Part shown: positions 32,543 through 42,400 of the stretch, in pieces
Layout: each line of letters opens with the position of its first letter
How positions within the stretch are numbered: position 1 is the first letter of the stretch
DNA from: Candidatus Ornithospirochaeta stercorigallinarum
GTDB taxonomy: Bacteria > Spirochaetota > Spirochaetia > Sphaerochaetales > Sphaerochaetaceae
NCBI GenBank assembly: GCA_018711525.1
Contig: DVIF01000047.1
Span: forward strand, 1 to 54,850
Direction: 5' to 3'
DNA: 54,850 nt
Made by a program: the position numbers and the translations under genes
The notes under the pieces: generated by a model
Database searches by the model: none
What the model was told of the DNA's origin: nothing
Seen by the model: the letters and a program-made list of their open reading frames with translations, nothing else

Positions 32543-33302
32543 CATAGTTGAATGCCAGGAAGCTGTCATGGATGAATGAGTCGACAGTCTCATTGAGCGA
32601 TTCATCACTGTAGAAATCGACAAGGACCATCCCTTTTTCAAAGAGTGGTGACATGATTGAAGAGAGTGTATGGCTCGACTCGAACGTGTCTTTTTCCCTT
32701 ATCATCCTCTCTTTTTCCTTTTTGCCTCTGCTTCTCTCATCTGAGAAGGGGAGCGTGTATTTGACTTTGAGCTTTCCCCTCATCTCCTTCTTCTCGTCGA
32801 AAATATAGAGGACCGGGTTGGCACAGCCGAAGAGGAAATGCCCTCCGTCTTTCAAGACCCGTACAACTTCGGAGTAAAGCTTGGAAAGCGATGAGATGAA
32901 ATTAATCGAATGGGGGATGAACACATAATCGATAGAGGAGTCATCGAACATGCTTAAGTCGCACATGTCTCCTACGATCGTCCTTCCCTCAAGGCCGTAC
33001 TTTTCCAGTGTCTCCTCATCCCTTCTTATCTGTTCCCTTGAGATGTCGATGCTTGTTATATCAGCACCATATGCTGAGAAGAGGACGCTCTGCTGCCCTC
33101 CTGCCGAGGCGAGCAGGAGCATCTTGCTCCCCTTCGTCCCCTTTACCCACGATTCCTTTACAAACCTTGATGGTGTCAGACGCACAAGTATCTTTCCGTT
33201 TCTTGCACTCAGTACATCCTCATCATTCACCGGGCGTGTCCAGAAATTCCCTCTCTTTGCCTCATAATCCCATGCCTCTGCATTCAATTTCTTTTCAAGC
33301 AT
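32526..33302 (-). CDS. Class I SAM-dependent methyltransferase
   Basis: The 258-residue protein has a Rossmann SAM site at LLLASAGGQQSVLFSAYGAD near residues 62-81, in which the usual E/DxGxGxG is changed to ASAGGQQ. SIDISREQI follows near 84-92, GDMCDLSMF near 110 and VLKDGGHFLFGC near 148-159. This variant SAM motif is seen in a small group of bacterial methyltransferases of unknown substrate. The start is only 47 nt from the divergent htrA start and has no visible Shine-Dalgarno site. A biosynthetic or stress role cannot be assigned. Confidence 0.8.
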   Translation of the reverse strand: MLEKKLNAEAWDYEAKRGNFWTRPVNDEDVLSARNGKILVRLTPSRFVKESWVKGTKGSKMLLLASAGGQQSVLFSAYGADITSIDISREQIRRDEETLEKYGLEGRTIVGDMCDLSMFDDSSIDYVFIPHSINFISSLSKLYSEVVRVLKDGGHFLFGCANPVLYIFDEKKEMRGKLKVKYTLPFSDERSRGKKEKERMIREKDTFESSHTLSSIMSPLFEKGMVLVDFYSDESLNETVDSFIHDSFLAFNYVKTRL

Positions 33303-33349
33303 ATTCTAAGTGAAACACAAAAACGCTCTTTTGTGATATTTTATTTGTG

Positions 33350-34591
33350 ATGCTGGACAAGAAATTTTCTTCAAAGGAATTGAAATTGATATTCCCCATC
33401 CTTTTGATTATCACTCTGGTGGTCGTTCTCGGCATATGGACCTCCCATATATATGAGAACAGGAGGAAGGAGGAGCTAAGAAGCGCCCTTGAGTCCGTCA
33501 TAAGCGAACGCGGGGAGAAGGGGCTCTTCGATCTGGCGGGAATCCCGAGTGAAAGTATGAACTACGGACCGGTCGACCTCTATCTTGAAGAAAGGGGTGC
33601 ATGGACGTTCCAGGATAATGAACTGAGCGATATCGCCGCATATGACAAGGCGAAGGTCTCAACAGTGCAGATAATCGGCTCGACAAGCCTGAGGGACGAG
33701 AGCCAGGCATCCGGTGTGATAATCTCGAGCGACGGATATATAGTGACAAACAAGCATGTGCTTTCCTCCGGGGAGAGCATAAGCGTGAACTTCTATGATG
33801 GTACGAGTGCGGATGCTCTCGTCATAGGCTCGGATAGCCTTACGGACCTTGCTGTGATAAAAACGGAGTGCACGGATCTCGAGCCTATATCTTTTTCCTC
33901 CCATGATCCTGTGATCGGGAGCAGGGCGATAGCCATTGGAAACCCATATGGATATACATGGAGCATGAGTGCGGGCGTCGTCTCCGGCCTCGGACGTTCT
34001 CTTTTCACTCCTGATGGCATGATAATCCCCAATCTGATCCAGACGGACAACTTCATAAACCCTGGAAACAGCGGAGGACCTCTTCTTGACAGCCGTGGGG
34101 ACATGATAGGTCTGATCTCCTCGATATATTCCACCAGCGGCAGCGCGCAGGGGATTTCATTCGCAATACCGTCTTCGACAGTAAAACGAATAAGCGGGGA
34201 GATAATAGAGAATGGAAGTGTCAGCCGGGGGATGGTGGATGCCGTTCTTCTAGAGCTCAATCCTCAGATAGTCTCATACCTTGGTCTTCCAATCTCCTCA
34301 GGCCTGATGGTGAGCGAGGTCGTTGATGGGGGCTCTGCTGAGAAGGCTGGACTGAAAGGTGGACGGGAGATGGCGCAGTATGGGGATGCGATAGTCTATC
34401 TTGGCGGTGATGTCATTGTCGAGATGGATGGCAATCCGATAGAAAGCTATTCAGATTACTTCCTCTCCCTCTTCGGCACTCAGAGCGGGGATGAGGTCGA
34501 GATAACGGTATTCAGGGATGGAAAGATGGTCGTCCTTGACACAGAGCTCGTCGAACAGAATGATGAGAACATGAGGTGGATTCTCCAATGA
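33350..34591 (+). CDS. Membrane-anchored HtrA/DegP-type serine protease with PDZ domain
   Basis: A 413-residue S1C protease of the periplasm. One N-terminal span ([18 protein letters not shown]) near residues 13-30 anchors it. The trypsin-like domain carries the triad His in VTNKHVL near 136, Asp in SLTDLAVI near 165 and Ser in NPGNSGGPL near 240. A PDZ domain follows, near 300-400, with [20 protein letters not shown]. It degrades or refolds damaged envelope proteins. The start ATG (or GTG one codon earlier) lacks a Shine-Dalgarno site, with an AT-rich TATTTT box at 33337-33342. The last base pairs overlap the uvrB start (ATGA). Confidence 0.92.
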   Translation: MLDKKFSSKELKLIFPILLIITLVVVLGIWTSHIYENRRKEELRSALESVISERGEKGLFDLAGIPSESMNYGPVDLYLEERGAWTFQDNELSDIAAYDKAKVSTVQIIGSTSLRDESQASGVIISSDGYIVTNKHVLSSGESISVNFYDGTSADALVIGSDSLTDLAVIKTECTDLEPISFSSHDPVIGSRAIAIGNPYGYTWSMSAGVVSGLGRSLFTPDGMIIPNLIQTDNFINPGNSGGPLLDSRGDMIGLISSIYSTSGSAQGISFAIPSSTVKRISGEIIENGSVSRGMVDAVLLELNPQIVSYLGLPISSGLMVSEVVDGGSAEKAGLKGGREMAQYGDAIVYLGGDVIVEMDGNPIESYSDYFLSLFGTQSGDEVEITVFRDGKMVVLDTELVEQNDENMRWILQ

Positions 34592-36600
34592 ATGAACTTA
34601 ATTTCCAGACAGGCAGGTCCAAGCCGTTCAAGGTCGTCTCCTCTTTTGATATGGCTGGAGACCAGAGGGAGGCGGTAGAGAGTCTTTACAAAGGATACCT
34701 CGAAGGGGACAGGGCGCAGACGCTCAAGGGTGTGACCGGATCGGGTAAGACATTCACAATGGCGAAGCTCATAGAGAAGATCCAGAAGCCGACGCTGATC
34801 CTCTCCCATAACAAGACCCTTTCGGCGCAGCTCTACAGGGAGTTCAAGACATTCTTCCCTGAGAATGCCGTAGAGTATTTCGTCTCCACATACGACTATT
34901 ACCAGCCTGAGGCATATGTGCCGGGTAAGGATCTGTACATAGAAAAGGAGACCGATATAAACGACGAGATCGACAGACTCCGCCTTGCCGCATCATTCTC
35001 CCTTTTGGAGAGGAGGGATGTGATAGTAGTCGCGACCGTCTCCTGCATATATGGACTTGGAAACCCTGTCGCCCTTACGGACATGGTCCATACATACAAT
35101 ACAGGGGACACCTTCGACCATAAGAAGGAGTTCGGCCAGCTTTCCAGGATGCTCTATGAGAGGAATGAATACTCCCTTGAGCGTGGTACGTTCCGAAGCC
35201 GTGGTGATGTGATTGAGATCTACCCTGCATATCTTGAGAGTGCATTCAGAATCTGTCTCGACTGGGATGAGATCGTGGACATCACATGGTTCAATCCTGT
35301 AAGCGGAGAGAAATATGAGTCCGTCGACTCCCTGACGCTCTATCCTGCCAAGCAGTTCGTCCTTCCCGAAAGCTATATAAAGAAGGGGATCGAGAGGATA
35401 AACGAGGAGAAGGAGGAGAGGGTTGAATACTTCAAAAGCCTCGGCAAACTCGTCGAGGCCGAGAGGATAAAGACAAGGGTCGAGTATGACCTTGAGATGC
35501 TCGCAGAGACCGGGCACTGCTCAGGAATCGAGAACTATTCCCGTCCTCTCTCCGGGAGGGCTCCCGGAGAGCGTCCTGCAGTACTTCTCGACTATTTCCC
35601 AGATGATTTTGTGACATTCATAGATGAGTCCCATGTGACTCTTCCTCAGATCGGTGCGATGTATGAAGGGGACAGGTCGAGGAAGCTCAATCTTGTGAAC
35701 TATGGTTTCCGCCTTCCCTCCGCCCTCGACAACCGCCCTCTGAAATATGATGAATTCGATCAGAAGGTCGGGCAGAGGATATACGTCTCCGCAACGCCTG
35801 GGGAGAGGGAGAGAAAGGAGTCCAGCCGGATTGTGGAGCAGCTGATCAGGCCTACGGGGCTTTTAGATCCGAAGATCGAGGTACGAAGCACCGAAGGGCA
35901 GATGGAGGACCTCTATGGGGAGATCAGGAAGACGATGGATGCCGGGGAGCGTGTCATCGTTACGACCCTCACAAAACGCATGGCTGAGGATTTGACTGAT
36001 TACCTTGCATCCTTGGGCCTCAAGGTCCAGTATCTGCACTCCGAGGTCGATACGATAGAACGTGTCGAGATCCTGAGGGACCTGAGGAAGGGTAGATACG
36101 ATGTCCTTATCGGAATAAACCTCTTAAGGGAAGGCCTCGATATGCCCGAAGTCTCTCTTTGTGCGATTCTCGATGCTGATAAGATCGGCTTCCTCCGCTC
36201 CGCCACATCCCTCATCCAGACTATAGGAAGGGTCGCCCGGAATGCAAACGGAAGGGTGATCATGTATGCCGACAGGATCAGCGATGCGATGGCTGAGGCG
36301 ATCGAGGAGACGGAGCATAGGAGGGCTGTCCAGATGGAGTACAACAGGGAGCATGGAATAACTCCTACCACTGTGAAGAAGGCCATCGAGGACATAATAG
36401 AGAGGGATGCAGGGGAGAAGGAGGAGATAGCCAGAGAGGATATCAAGATAAGAAAGGCTGGTTATAACCTTCTTGTGGAGAAGGATAGGAAGAAATATGT
36501 CCGCGACCTTGAGAAGCAGATGCTTGAATATGCCAAGAATCTTGAATTCGAGAAGGCCGCGGCCGTACGTGATGAACTTGCCAAGTATAAGGCTATCTGA
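34588..36600 (+). CDS. uvrB: Excinuclease ABC subunit B
   Basis: UvrB is the damage-verifying helicase of nucleotide excision repair. The 670-residue protein has Walker [11 protein letters not shown] near residues 39-48, the beta-hairpin region near [16 protein letters not shown] (about 93-108), helicase motifs including DESHVT and [16 protein letters not shown], and a C-terminal UVR domain near 630-665 that contacts UvrC. The length is normal. Start ATG 34588 overlaps the protease stop, with GAGGTGG upstream, so translation is coupled. The 3' end overlaps the convergent caspase-like gene by 8 nt. Confidence 0.97.
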   Translation: MNELNFQTGRSKPFKVVSSFDMAGDQREAVESLYKGYLEGDRAQTLKGVTGSGKTFTMAKLIEKIQKPTLILSHNKTLSAQLYREFKTFFPENAVEYFVSTYDYYQPEAYVPGKDLYIEKETDINDEIDRLRLAASFSLLERRDVIVVATVSCIYGLGNPVALTDMVHTYNTGDTFDHKKEFGQLSRMLYERNEYSLERGTFRSRGDVIEIYPAYLESAFRICLDWDEIVDITWFNPVSGEKYESVDSLTLYPAKQFVLPESYIKKGIERINEEKEERVEYFKSLGKLVEAERIKTRVEYDLEMLAETGHCSGIENYSRPLSGRAPGERPAVLLDYFPDDFVTFIDESHVTLPQIGAMYEGDRSRKLNLVNYGFRLPSALDNRPLKYDEFDQKVGQRIYVSATPGERERKESSRIVEQLIRPTGLLDPKIEVRSTEGQMEDLYGEIRKTMDAGERVIVTTLTKRMAEDLTDYLASLGLKVQYLHSEVDTIERVEILRDLRKGRYDVLIGINLLREGLDMPEVSLCAILDADKIGFLRSATSLIQTIGRVARNANGRVIMYADRISDAMAEAIEETEHRRAVQMEYNREHGITPTTVKKAIEDIIERDAGEKEEIAREDIKIRKAGYNLLVEKDRKKYVRDLEKQMLEYAKNLEFEKAAAVRDELAKYKAI

Positions 36601-37567
36601 AGTCGAAGACCACCATGTCGTATTTCGAGGCGGTGGTGTTCGGTGTGCTCTTTCTTTTGTAGTCCCTGATTGGAAAGTTATCTACGATTCCTCTGTAGAG
36701 GTCTGCAACACTGACGCTTTTGCCGTCGAATTTACTTGTGAATACTGCCTCCTCCATATCGGTATCGTAATCGAGGTATTCAAGAAGGGCATGGGTGAAG
36801 AGTCCATGCCTCACCCCTCCCACATTCTCATATGAAAGCTGGTCCCTGCCTGCGGCGGAGATTACGAATACATCCGGTCTTGCGTTGTTTGAAGATGAGA
36901 GTGAGCTGAATGAATCTCCAAGGGATGAGAATAGGTTGAATCCAGAGAGGAAGACGTCTCCGTCCTCTGAGTAGAAGATTGTTGATGCTAGATCCCCCTC
37001 TTCAATGAAATTGCCGCTGTAGCATGAGTCAAGCAGCAATAGCTTCCTGCACTTGAAGAGTGAGATGATGTCGTCATAGAAATCCCTTGATGAGAGAGTG
37101 CCATAGACGTTTGTCCCATACCTGTATGTATAGACAAGGGATCCCGTCTCGTCATAGCCATGACCGGCATAGTAGAAGATCAGGATGTCGTTCTTCTCCG
37201 GCTTCGATGTGAAGCCTTCAGTGAATATCTCCTTGAATTCCTCTTTCGTCATGAGCTTGTCGGAATCATATTTCTTTATCTCTTCAATCCCTTTTGCTGT
37301 GTGCCTTCCAAGAGTGAAACCCTCTTCTTCATCCGAGAGTGAAAGTATCTCGTAATCCATCTTCCCTGATAAGAGGCTCTCCATCTGCGCCACAAGTGCA
37401 TTCAAATCGGCCTTCGTGTATGTAAGGTCGTTTATCCTTGAGTGTTCATATCCGATGCCGACTGCTACCATGTATAGCTTAGGTTCGACCTCGATTCCAG
37501 GGGCCATGAAATATTCGCATGATGTCATTGTCAGCACAATGACGGCTATTAGTAGCAGTCTTCTCAT
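36593..37567 (-). CDS. Caspase-like (peptidase C14) lipoprotein
   Basis: A 324-residue protein with a lipobox LTMTSC (Cys17) followed by a caspase/metacaspase domain. The catalytic His lies in [10 protein letters not shown] (His136) and the catalytic Cys in [12 protein letters not shown] (Cys182). A further segment, [13 protein letters not shown], near 240 matches the substrate-pocket strand of the fold. Metacaspases cut after Arg/Lys or Asp; both catalytic residues are present, so activity is likely. Being lipid-anchored it should act outside the inner membrane. The start overlaps the stop of the beta-barrel gene by 4 nt, so the two are co-translated. The cellular role is unknown. Confidence 0.85.
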   Translation of the reverse strand: MRRLLLIAVIVLTMTSCEYFMAPGIEVEPKLYMVAVGIGYEHSRINDLTYTKADLNALVAQMESLLSGKMDYEILSLSDEEEGFTLGRHTAKGIEEIKKYDSDKLMTKEEFKEIFTEGFTSKPEKNDILIFYYAGHGYDETGSLVYTYRYGTNVYGTLSSRDFYDDIISLFKCRKLLLLDSCYSGNFIEEGDLASTIFYSEDGDVFLSGFNLFSSLGDSFSSLSSSNNARPDVFVISAAGRDQLSYENVGGVRHGLFTHALLEYLDYDTDMEEAVFTSKFDGKSVSVADLYRGIVDNFPIRDYKRKSTPNTTASKYDMVVFDFR

Positions 37568-38088
37568 CTCTCACCTCCGAAATGAACAAGGCATCCGATT
37601 CCGAGTGAGAGTGCAAACTCGTCTTTTGTGAAAGTGAAATTAAAAGGAAGGACTATCGCAGTATAATCTGCGGGGTAGAACTCGAATGCAGGGGAGATTG
37701 TGAATGCTGCCGTGGATGCATCTATCTCCTGGTAGTACCTGTATGAGACTAGTCCCTTCGCCTTCAGCGTGAAGAGGGGAGAGAATGCATAGCGGTATGC
37801 AAGGCCGATACCGAAATCGAGATGGCTGTTGAGCATGTAGTAGTCGTATATCAGGGACTTTGAGAAATACGTGAGCGTCAGCGGAATGCTGATGCTGCTG
37901 TTGCCGAATCTTATTCCAGCCGGTTCCGCCTCTAATGTGAGCTGATAGCTTGTCCTGAGCATCTCATCATCAGAGACCTTCGTGAATGATGCTCCGGAGC
38001 TCAGTGTTATGAATGCCGAGTAGGAGAGGGCATATGCCCCGCCGATGGCAAGAAGCATGATTAGAATCAGTGAAAAAATCTTTTTCAT
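37564..38088 (-). CDS. Small outer-membrane beta-barrel-like protein
   Basis: The 174-residue product has a cleavable signal peptide ending near GGAYA-LSYS (residues 15-22). Alternating polar/hydrophobic strands follow, with many Tyr and Phe, ending in [17 protein letters not shown]. The pattern fits a small beta-barrel outer-membrane or periplasmic protein, but no named family is recognised. A strong GGAGGA site precedes the ATG. It is the first gene of a two-gene operon with the caspase-like lipoprotein, which suggests a shared location at the cell envelope. Confidence 0.7.
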   Translation of the reverse strand: MKKIFSLILIMLLAIGGAYALSYSAFITLSSGASFTKVSDDEMLRTSYQLTLEAEPAGIRFGNSSISIPLTLTYFSKSLIYDYYMLNSHLDFGIGLAYRYAFSPLFTLKAKGLVSYRYYQEIDASTAAFTISPAFEFYPADYTAIVLPFNFTFTKDEFALSLGIGCLVHFGGER

Positions 38089-38130
38089 TTATTTCCTCCA
38101 TACTTCTTAATGCGGAAAACCTCAAAAGTG

Positions 38131-39114
38131 TTAAATCCGGGTGATGCTTTCTTCGTTTATCAAGAGGCTCACGTAGCTCTTGCTCGGCTTTACCAGTGAC
38201 AGTGCAAGGATGTAGGAGCCGTTGTAATCGGCGCAGAGCAGGTAGTGGGAACCTGTGTACTCGACCCCTGTTATCCTCACATTGTTTATAACAAGGTAGG
38301 ATGGATACATCTGAGGGTTTACAGCCTCATCGGATATTATGACGCTCTCAGGACGGAAGAAGATCGACCCGCTCTGATTCTGGAAGAACATTGATGCATC
38401 CAGCAGCGTCCCATCTCCTGTGAAAGATGCAGTGAATGCGCTGTTCGGCCTGTTGTAGAGACTTTCAGGCGTTCCATCGGCTGCAATCATCCCATCCTTC
38501 ATTATTATGATCCTGTCTGAAATTGCGAAGGCCTCCTCCCTGTCATGGGTGACATAGACCATCGTAATCCCTGTTCTGTTATGGATGTCGCGGATTACGG
38601 TTCTCAGTCTTTTCCTCAGCGGGGCATCGAGTGCCGAGAGCGGCTCGTCCAGGAGAAGCACCTTAGGCTCCGAGGCAAGGCTTCTTGCAAGGGCGACCCT
38701 CTGCGCCTCTCCGCCTGAGAGGCTTGTGACGCTTCTTTTCCCGTATCCGACGAGATCGACATATTCAAGCAGCAGATCTGTCTGCTCCCTTATCTCCTTG
38801 CTGCTCTTATGCTTCTTGTCCATACCATACTGTATGTTCTTTTCGACATTCATATTCGAAAAGAGTGCATAGTCCTGGAAAACAAGCCCTATGTTCCTCT
38901 CCTGTGTGCTCTTTCTTGTGATATCCTCCCCGTCGAGGACTATCATGCCTTCGTCCGCCTCTTCAAGTCCTGTCAGAAGGGAAAGGACCGTACTCTTTCC
39001 AGAGCCGGACGGGCCTATGATGGAAAGGAATTCCCCTTCCCGCACGCTGAAATCGACATTCAGCTCAAAATCACCATATTTCTTCTTCAGATTGTTTATT
39101 TCCAGGTATTCCAT
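38131..39114 (-). CDS. thiQ: Thiamine ABC transporter ATP-binding protein
   Basis: The 327-residue ATPase of the thiamine importer has Walker A GPSGSGKST at residues 34-42, the Q-loop in LVFQDYALFS near 76-85, signature LSGGEAQRVALARS near 136-149, Walker B VLLLDEP near 156-162 and the switch His in VTHDREEA near 190. A C-terminal domain of about 100 residues is TOBE-like, making it longer than the roughly 230-residue E. coli ThiQ and closer to the PotA/FbpC layout. It overlaps the permease gene by 19 nt. The thiamine assignment rests on the TPP riboswitch and gene order. Confidence 0.88.
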   Translation of the reverse strand: MEYLEINNLKKKYGDFELNVDFSVREGEFLSIIGPSGSGKSTVLSLLTGLEEADEGMIVLDGEDITRKSTQERNIGLVFQDYALFSNMNVEKNIQYGMDKKHKSSKEIREQTDLLLEYVDLVGYGKRSVTSLSGGEAQRVALARSLASEPKVLLLDEPLSALDAPLRKRLRTVIRDIHNRTGITMVYVTHDREEAFAISDRIIIMKDGMIAADGTPESLYNRPNSAFTASFTGDGTLLDASMFFQNQSGSIFFRPESVIISDEAVNPQMYPSYLVINNVRITGVEYTGSHYLLCADYNGSYILALSLVKPSKSYVSLLINEESITRI

Positions 39115-40727
39115 GTCCTTTCCTTCTTTCCTATTCTCTCTCCAAGTATGAAAACAATGAATGCGAGAAAGAGTAGAACGCTTCCAAGGGCGCTTGCACC
39201 CTGGTAGTTATAGCTTCCGATAAGACGGTAGATCTGTATCGGCAGTGTCTCAATCCTTCCTCCTGCGAGGGAGAGTGTCGCATTGACCTCTCCGAGTGAT
39301 AGGGCGAAGGCGAATATGAACGCCTTCCTCCTGTAGTTCTTCAACAGCGGACGCTCTGTTTTCATATATGTTTCGAAAGCACTCTTCTTGAGGGTGTATG
39401 ACGCATCGGAAACCCTTTGCGGTATCTCCTTCGCCCCTGGAAGAATGGTTCTTATTGCAAACGGTATGGCAAGCACAAGATGGGTTGCAAGTATCATGAG
39501 ATAGTCGGAGTATATGCTGTTGATTCCCAGATGGGAGGAGAGAAAATTGTACCCGAGTCCCAGCGTAACGCTGCCGGTTGCCAGAGGAAGTGTTGCAAAA
39601 AGCGGGGAGATCCTGCTGTTGCACTTGACGGAGTACATAGCTATGTTCTCGGCAAGGATTGTCGCCAGTCCTGCCGCCGTGATTGCTATAATCAGACTGT
39701 TGAGTATGGAGGAGAGGAATGAGGATGCGCTGAAAACCGTGTTCCATGCCTCAAGCGAGAAGATGCCTTTCCTGTCGAAGAATGAGCGGTAGAGGATGCT
39801 CAGCATCGGAGGAAGGATGAAAAGAAGCATCGAAAGGGTCATCAAAGCCGCAAGAGCCTTCATCCCTTTCCCTTTTATTTTCCTTGCCCTTCCTTCACGT
39901 CTGACCATTTTCTCCCTTCTTCTTCCGATATATGTGAGAGAGAGCGCCAATGTGGTTATGATGAATGAGAATATCGAAAGCGCACTTGCCCCGCTGTAAT
40001 CCAGGGAGATATGAGCTCTTCTGTAGATCTCACTTTCAAGTGTGGAATACTCAGGACTTCCTCCGAGGACCATGACGATTGCGAAGGAAGAGAAACAGAA
40101 TAGGAATATGATGATGAACGCGTTGGCTATGACACCTCTGAGCTTTGGAAGGGTTATGCTGAAGAAGGTCTTCATCTTTCCCCTGCCCAGGGTGTAGCTC
40201 GCCATCTCCTCATTCCTTGGTAGGCTTGTCCATCCGTTTGTAATGAGATTGAATGCCACGGGAAGGTTGAGGTAGACGTGCGCGAATATTATTGCAGAGA
40301 ATGAATAGAGAAACCTTACAGGAGACTCTTCAAGAGAGAATATGTCTTTTAAAAGAGAATTGAGAACTCCGTTGTTTCCATAGAAGATTACAAAGCCCAG
40401 TACTACAAGTATTGATGGAATCGTGAAAGAGAGCGCAGAGAGTGCAAGGGTCATCTTCCTGAGCCTGAAATCATAGGAAGCGAAGAATGCTGCGAATGGA
40501 AGGGCGACCAGGCATGAGATGAAGGCCGACAAGAGGCTCTCAATAAGTGTGAACCGTACGAGGCGGTAGGAATATGCGCTTGTGAAGACGGATCTGATTG
40601 TATCAAACCCGCCTTCGAAAGCCGTAGAGAAAGTGAAATAAAGAGGTAAGGCAAATAAGAACACCAATATCAACAATGCCGGGGCTGCCAGGGCCCTGTA
40701 TATCCTATCTGCCTTCTTGCTCTTCAA
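39096..40727 (-). CDS. thiP: Thiamine ABC transporter permease
   Basis: The 543-residue permease is built of two fused six-span halves, as in ThiP. EAA-type loops are visible in the first half (YTLGRGKMKTFFSITLPKL near 178-196) and the second half (YTLKKSAFETYMKTERPLL near 447-465). The start codon is TTG at 40727, which overlaps the thiB stop as TTGA, with GAGGTG about 11 nt upstream. Fused permeases of this form also carry iron in other systems. Here the upstream TPP riboswitch indicates thiamine or a thiamine phosphate. Confidence 0.88.
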   Translation of the reverse strand: MKSKKADRIYRALAAPALLILVFLFALPLYFTFSTAFEGGFDTIRSVFTSAYSYRLVRFTLIESLLSAFISCLVALPFAAFFASYDFRLRKMTLALSALSFTIPSILVVLGFVIFYGNNGVLNSLLKDIFSLEESPVRFLYSFSAIIFAHVYLNLPVAFNLITNGWTSLPRNEEMASYTLGRGKMKTFFSITLPKLRGVIANAFIIIFLFCFSSFAIVMVLGGSPEYSTLESEIYRRAHISLDYSGASALSIFSFIITTLALSLTYIGRRREKMVRREGRARKIKGKGMKALAALMTLSMLLFILPPMLSILYRSFFDRKGIFSLEAWNTVFSASSFLSSILNSLIIAITAAGLATILAENIAMYSVKCNSRISPLFATLPLATGSVTLGLGYNFLSSHLGINSIYSDYLMILATHLVLAIPFAIRTILPGAKEIPQRVSDASYTLKKSAFETYMKTERPLLKNYRRKAFIFAFALSLGEVNATLSLAGGRIETLPIQIYRLIGSYNYQGASALGSVLLFLAFIVFILGERIGKKERTWNTWK

Positions 40728-41746
40728 TTTGTCATCACCTCAATCCAGTTGGAAAGTATATCCTCAAGATGATTTTCCACCACATCGCTATCACTTGTAA
40801 AGAGGATTTCCGGTTCTGGTGCATACTCGTATGCATCAGGCAGCTCGATTGTGCTGTTCACAGGGTACATGCTGTTGAGTACTGCTATGTCCTCCTGTCC
40901 TTCCGTGAGGATGAAATCCACGAATATCTCAGCATTCTCCCTGTGTTTTGCATTCTTGAGTATTCCTATTCCTTCGATGGTCTCCTGATGGCCTTCAGGG
41001 AAGATCACCGCCTGGTACCTTGTCGTATCCTCGTTGAGCACGTGGTAGACAGGGCTTGTCGTGTAGCTGATTACCAGAGGAGCCTCTCCCTCAGTGAAGA
41101 GACCATAGGCGCTTGACCATCCATCTGCCATAGTGAGCATGTTCTCCCTCATCGCACTCCACCATGAGAGATATTCATCCTCTCCCAGGACGTTGTATGT
41201 CCACATCAGAAGCCCAAGTCCTACGCTGCTTGTCCTAGGGTCGATGAGAACGACCTGGTCCTTATATATGTCGCTTGTGAGGTCTTCAAGGGAAGAGGGG
41301 ACAGGGATATCGCTCTCTGTATCCATTACGAATGAGAATACGCCATAGTCGAAAGGTAGCAGGCGGTTCTCAGGATCGAACTTCAGATGGTCTGCCATGG
41401 TCTCCAGTACAGGACTTTCATATGGCGAGAGGATATCCGCCTCATATGCCTTGTATGCCATGTCGTCAGTGATTCCGAGCACAACATCTGCAGGGCAGGC
41501 GTCTCCTTCCATGATGATCCTTGAGAGCATCTCTCCTGCGTCTCCTGCGCTTACCAGATTGACTTTGATTCCGGTCTTCTCCTCAAAAGCAGGAATGACC
41601 TCAGATCCAGGGCCCCAGTCCCCTGCGAAGGAGTCATATGCGTAGACGGTTACGATATCCTCCCCCTCTGTTTCCTTTACACCCTCAGAGAATGCAAATG
41701 ATGCTGATGCAACAAGAACGAGTAACAGTATGAGAATCTTTTTCAT
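40724..41746 (-). CDS. thiB: Thiamine ABC transporter substrate-binding protein
   Basis: A 340-residue periplasmic binding protein. The signal peptide (MKKILILLLVLVASASFAFS) is followed by EGVKETEGEDIVTVYAYDSF. The segment YAYDSFAGDWGPGSEVIPAFEEKTG near 32-56 (split here for reading) is the ThiB/TbpA start. FDYGVFSFVMD near 127-137 and DPRTSSVGLGLLMWTYNVLG near 171-190 match the thiamine-binding family. ATG 41746 follows GGAGG; an upstream in-frame codon in the riboswitch is not used. It is the first gene of thiB-thiP-thiQ. Confidence 0.92.
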   Translation of the reverse strand: MKKILILLLVLVASASFAFSEGVKETEGEDIVTVYAYDSFAGDWGPGSEVIPAFEEKTGIKVNLVSAGDAGEMLSRIIMEGDACPADVVLGITDDMAYKAYEADILSPYESPVLETMADHLKFDPENRLLPFDYGVFSFVMDTESDIPVPSSLEDLTSDIYKDQVVLIDPRTSSVGLGLLMWTYNVLGEDEYLSWWSAMRENMLTMADGWSSAYGLFTEGEAPLVISYTTSPVYHVLNEDTTRYQAVIFPEGHQETIEGIGILKNAKHRENAEIFVDFILTEGQEDIAVLNSMYPVNSTIELPDAYEYAPEPEILFTSDSDVVENHLEDILSNWIEVMTN

Positions 41747-41795
41747 CTCAACCTCCAAATATGTATTGCTGGGGATTTTTAAGGTTTTATACATC

Positions 41796-41870
41796 GCGCT
41801 CCCTACGCTGGTATTATCCAGATCAGGTTGACGGGTATGATCTCAGGCAAAAACGCCACCCCGGCACTAA
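41796..41870 (-). promoter_or_regulatory. TPP riboswitch (THI element)
   Basis: On the minus strand the hallmark pieces appear in order: GGGGTG near 41864, CTGAGA near 41845, then ACCTGATCTGG and ATAATACCAGCGTAGGGA ending near 41800. This is the THI-box core that binds thiamine pyrophosphate. It sits about 50 nt upstream of thiB. No T-run terminator follows, so the control is probably at translation, by masking the GGAGG site. Confidence 0.95.
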
Positions 41871-41872
41871 CA

Positions 41873-41901
41873 AAATTAGATTAATTCAATCTCCTCGTCA
41901 A
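41873..41901 (-). promoter_or_regulatory. Promoter of thiBPQ
   Basis: On the minus strand TTGACG (41901-41896) and TAATTT (41878-41873) have a 17-nt spacer. Transcription would start a few nt before the riboswitch. Confidence 0.65.
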
Positions 41902-41921
41902 GAGAAAAAGAATTATTAATC

Positions 41922-41949
41922 TTGACTTTAGACTTCTCTTGGGTAAGCT
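41922..41949 (+). promoter_or_regulatory. Weak promoter of the small lipoprotein gene
   Basis: TTGACT (41922-41927) is followed after 16 nt by TAAGCT (41944-41949). The -10 box is poor, so the call is tentative. Confidence 0.3.
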
Positions 41950-41984
41950 GTTTCTTATAGAAAAACATTTTATAAGGGTTTGAT

Positions 41985-42386
41985 ATGAGGAAAATACTGT
42001 TTTATGTCTCTGTTCTTATTCTGACTGCCTCTCTTCTCTCCTGCTCATCAGAGCCTAAGGAGGCGAGTGAGGAGCAGGCTGCGCTTTTTTTTGATGTCAC
42101 GGGCTTTGCACTTGTAGGATGGCTTATCGGCGGTGATGGTGTCGATATGGTCACAACCGATGAAGGCTTCAGGGTCCTCTATAAGGATTACCCGATCGAT
42201 GAGGAAGGCACGAGCCTCCTTACCGGGATGGTAGTATACGAGAAGGTCGAGGAGGGGGATTATTACGAGGTTGCCCTCGATGCAACTGTTTCTGGAAAGA
42301 AGCACAGCATGGAATCGAGCTTCATAGACGGGCAGGAAAGGGTGGATTTCACCCTTGATGGAAAAGAACTCTACGTACTCCAGTAG
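41985..42386 (+). CDS. Small lipoprotein of unknown function
   Basis: A 133-residue product with a lipoprotein signal peptide, lipobox ASLLSC (Cys20), followed by SSEPKEASEEQ and a short beta-rich domain with acidic residues. No family is recognised. AAGGG precedes the ATG. It is divergent from thiB and lies 14 nt before nnr on the same strand, so the two may be co-transcribed, though no functional link is evident. It does not resemble the lipoprotein at 19359 apart from the secretion signal. Confidence 0.72.
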   Translation: MRKILFYVSVLILTASLLSCSSEPKEASEEQAALFFDVTGFALVGWLIGGDGVDMVTTDEGFRVLYKDYPIDEEGTSLLTGMVVYEKVEEGDYYEVALDATVSGKKHSMESSFIDGQERVDFTLDGKELYVLQ

Positions 42387-42400
42387 GGTGTCAAAGCTAT

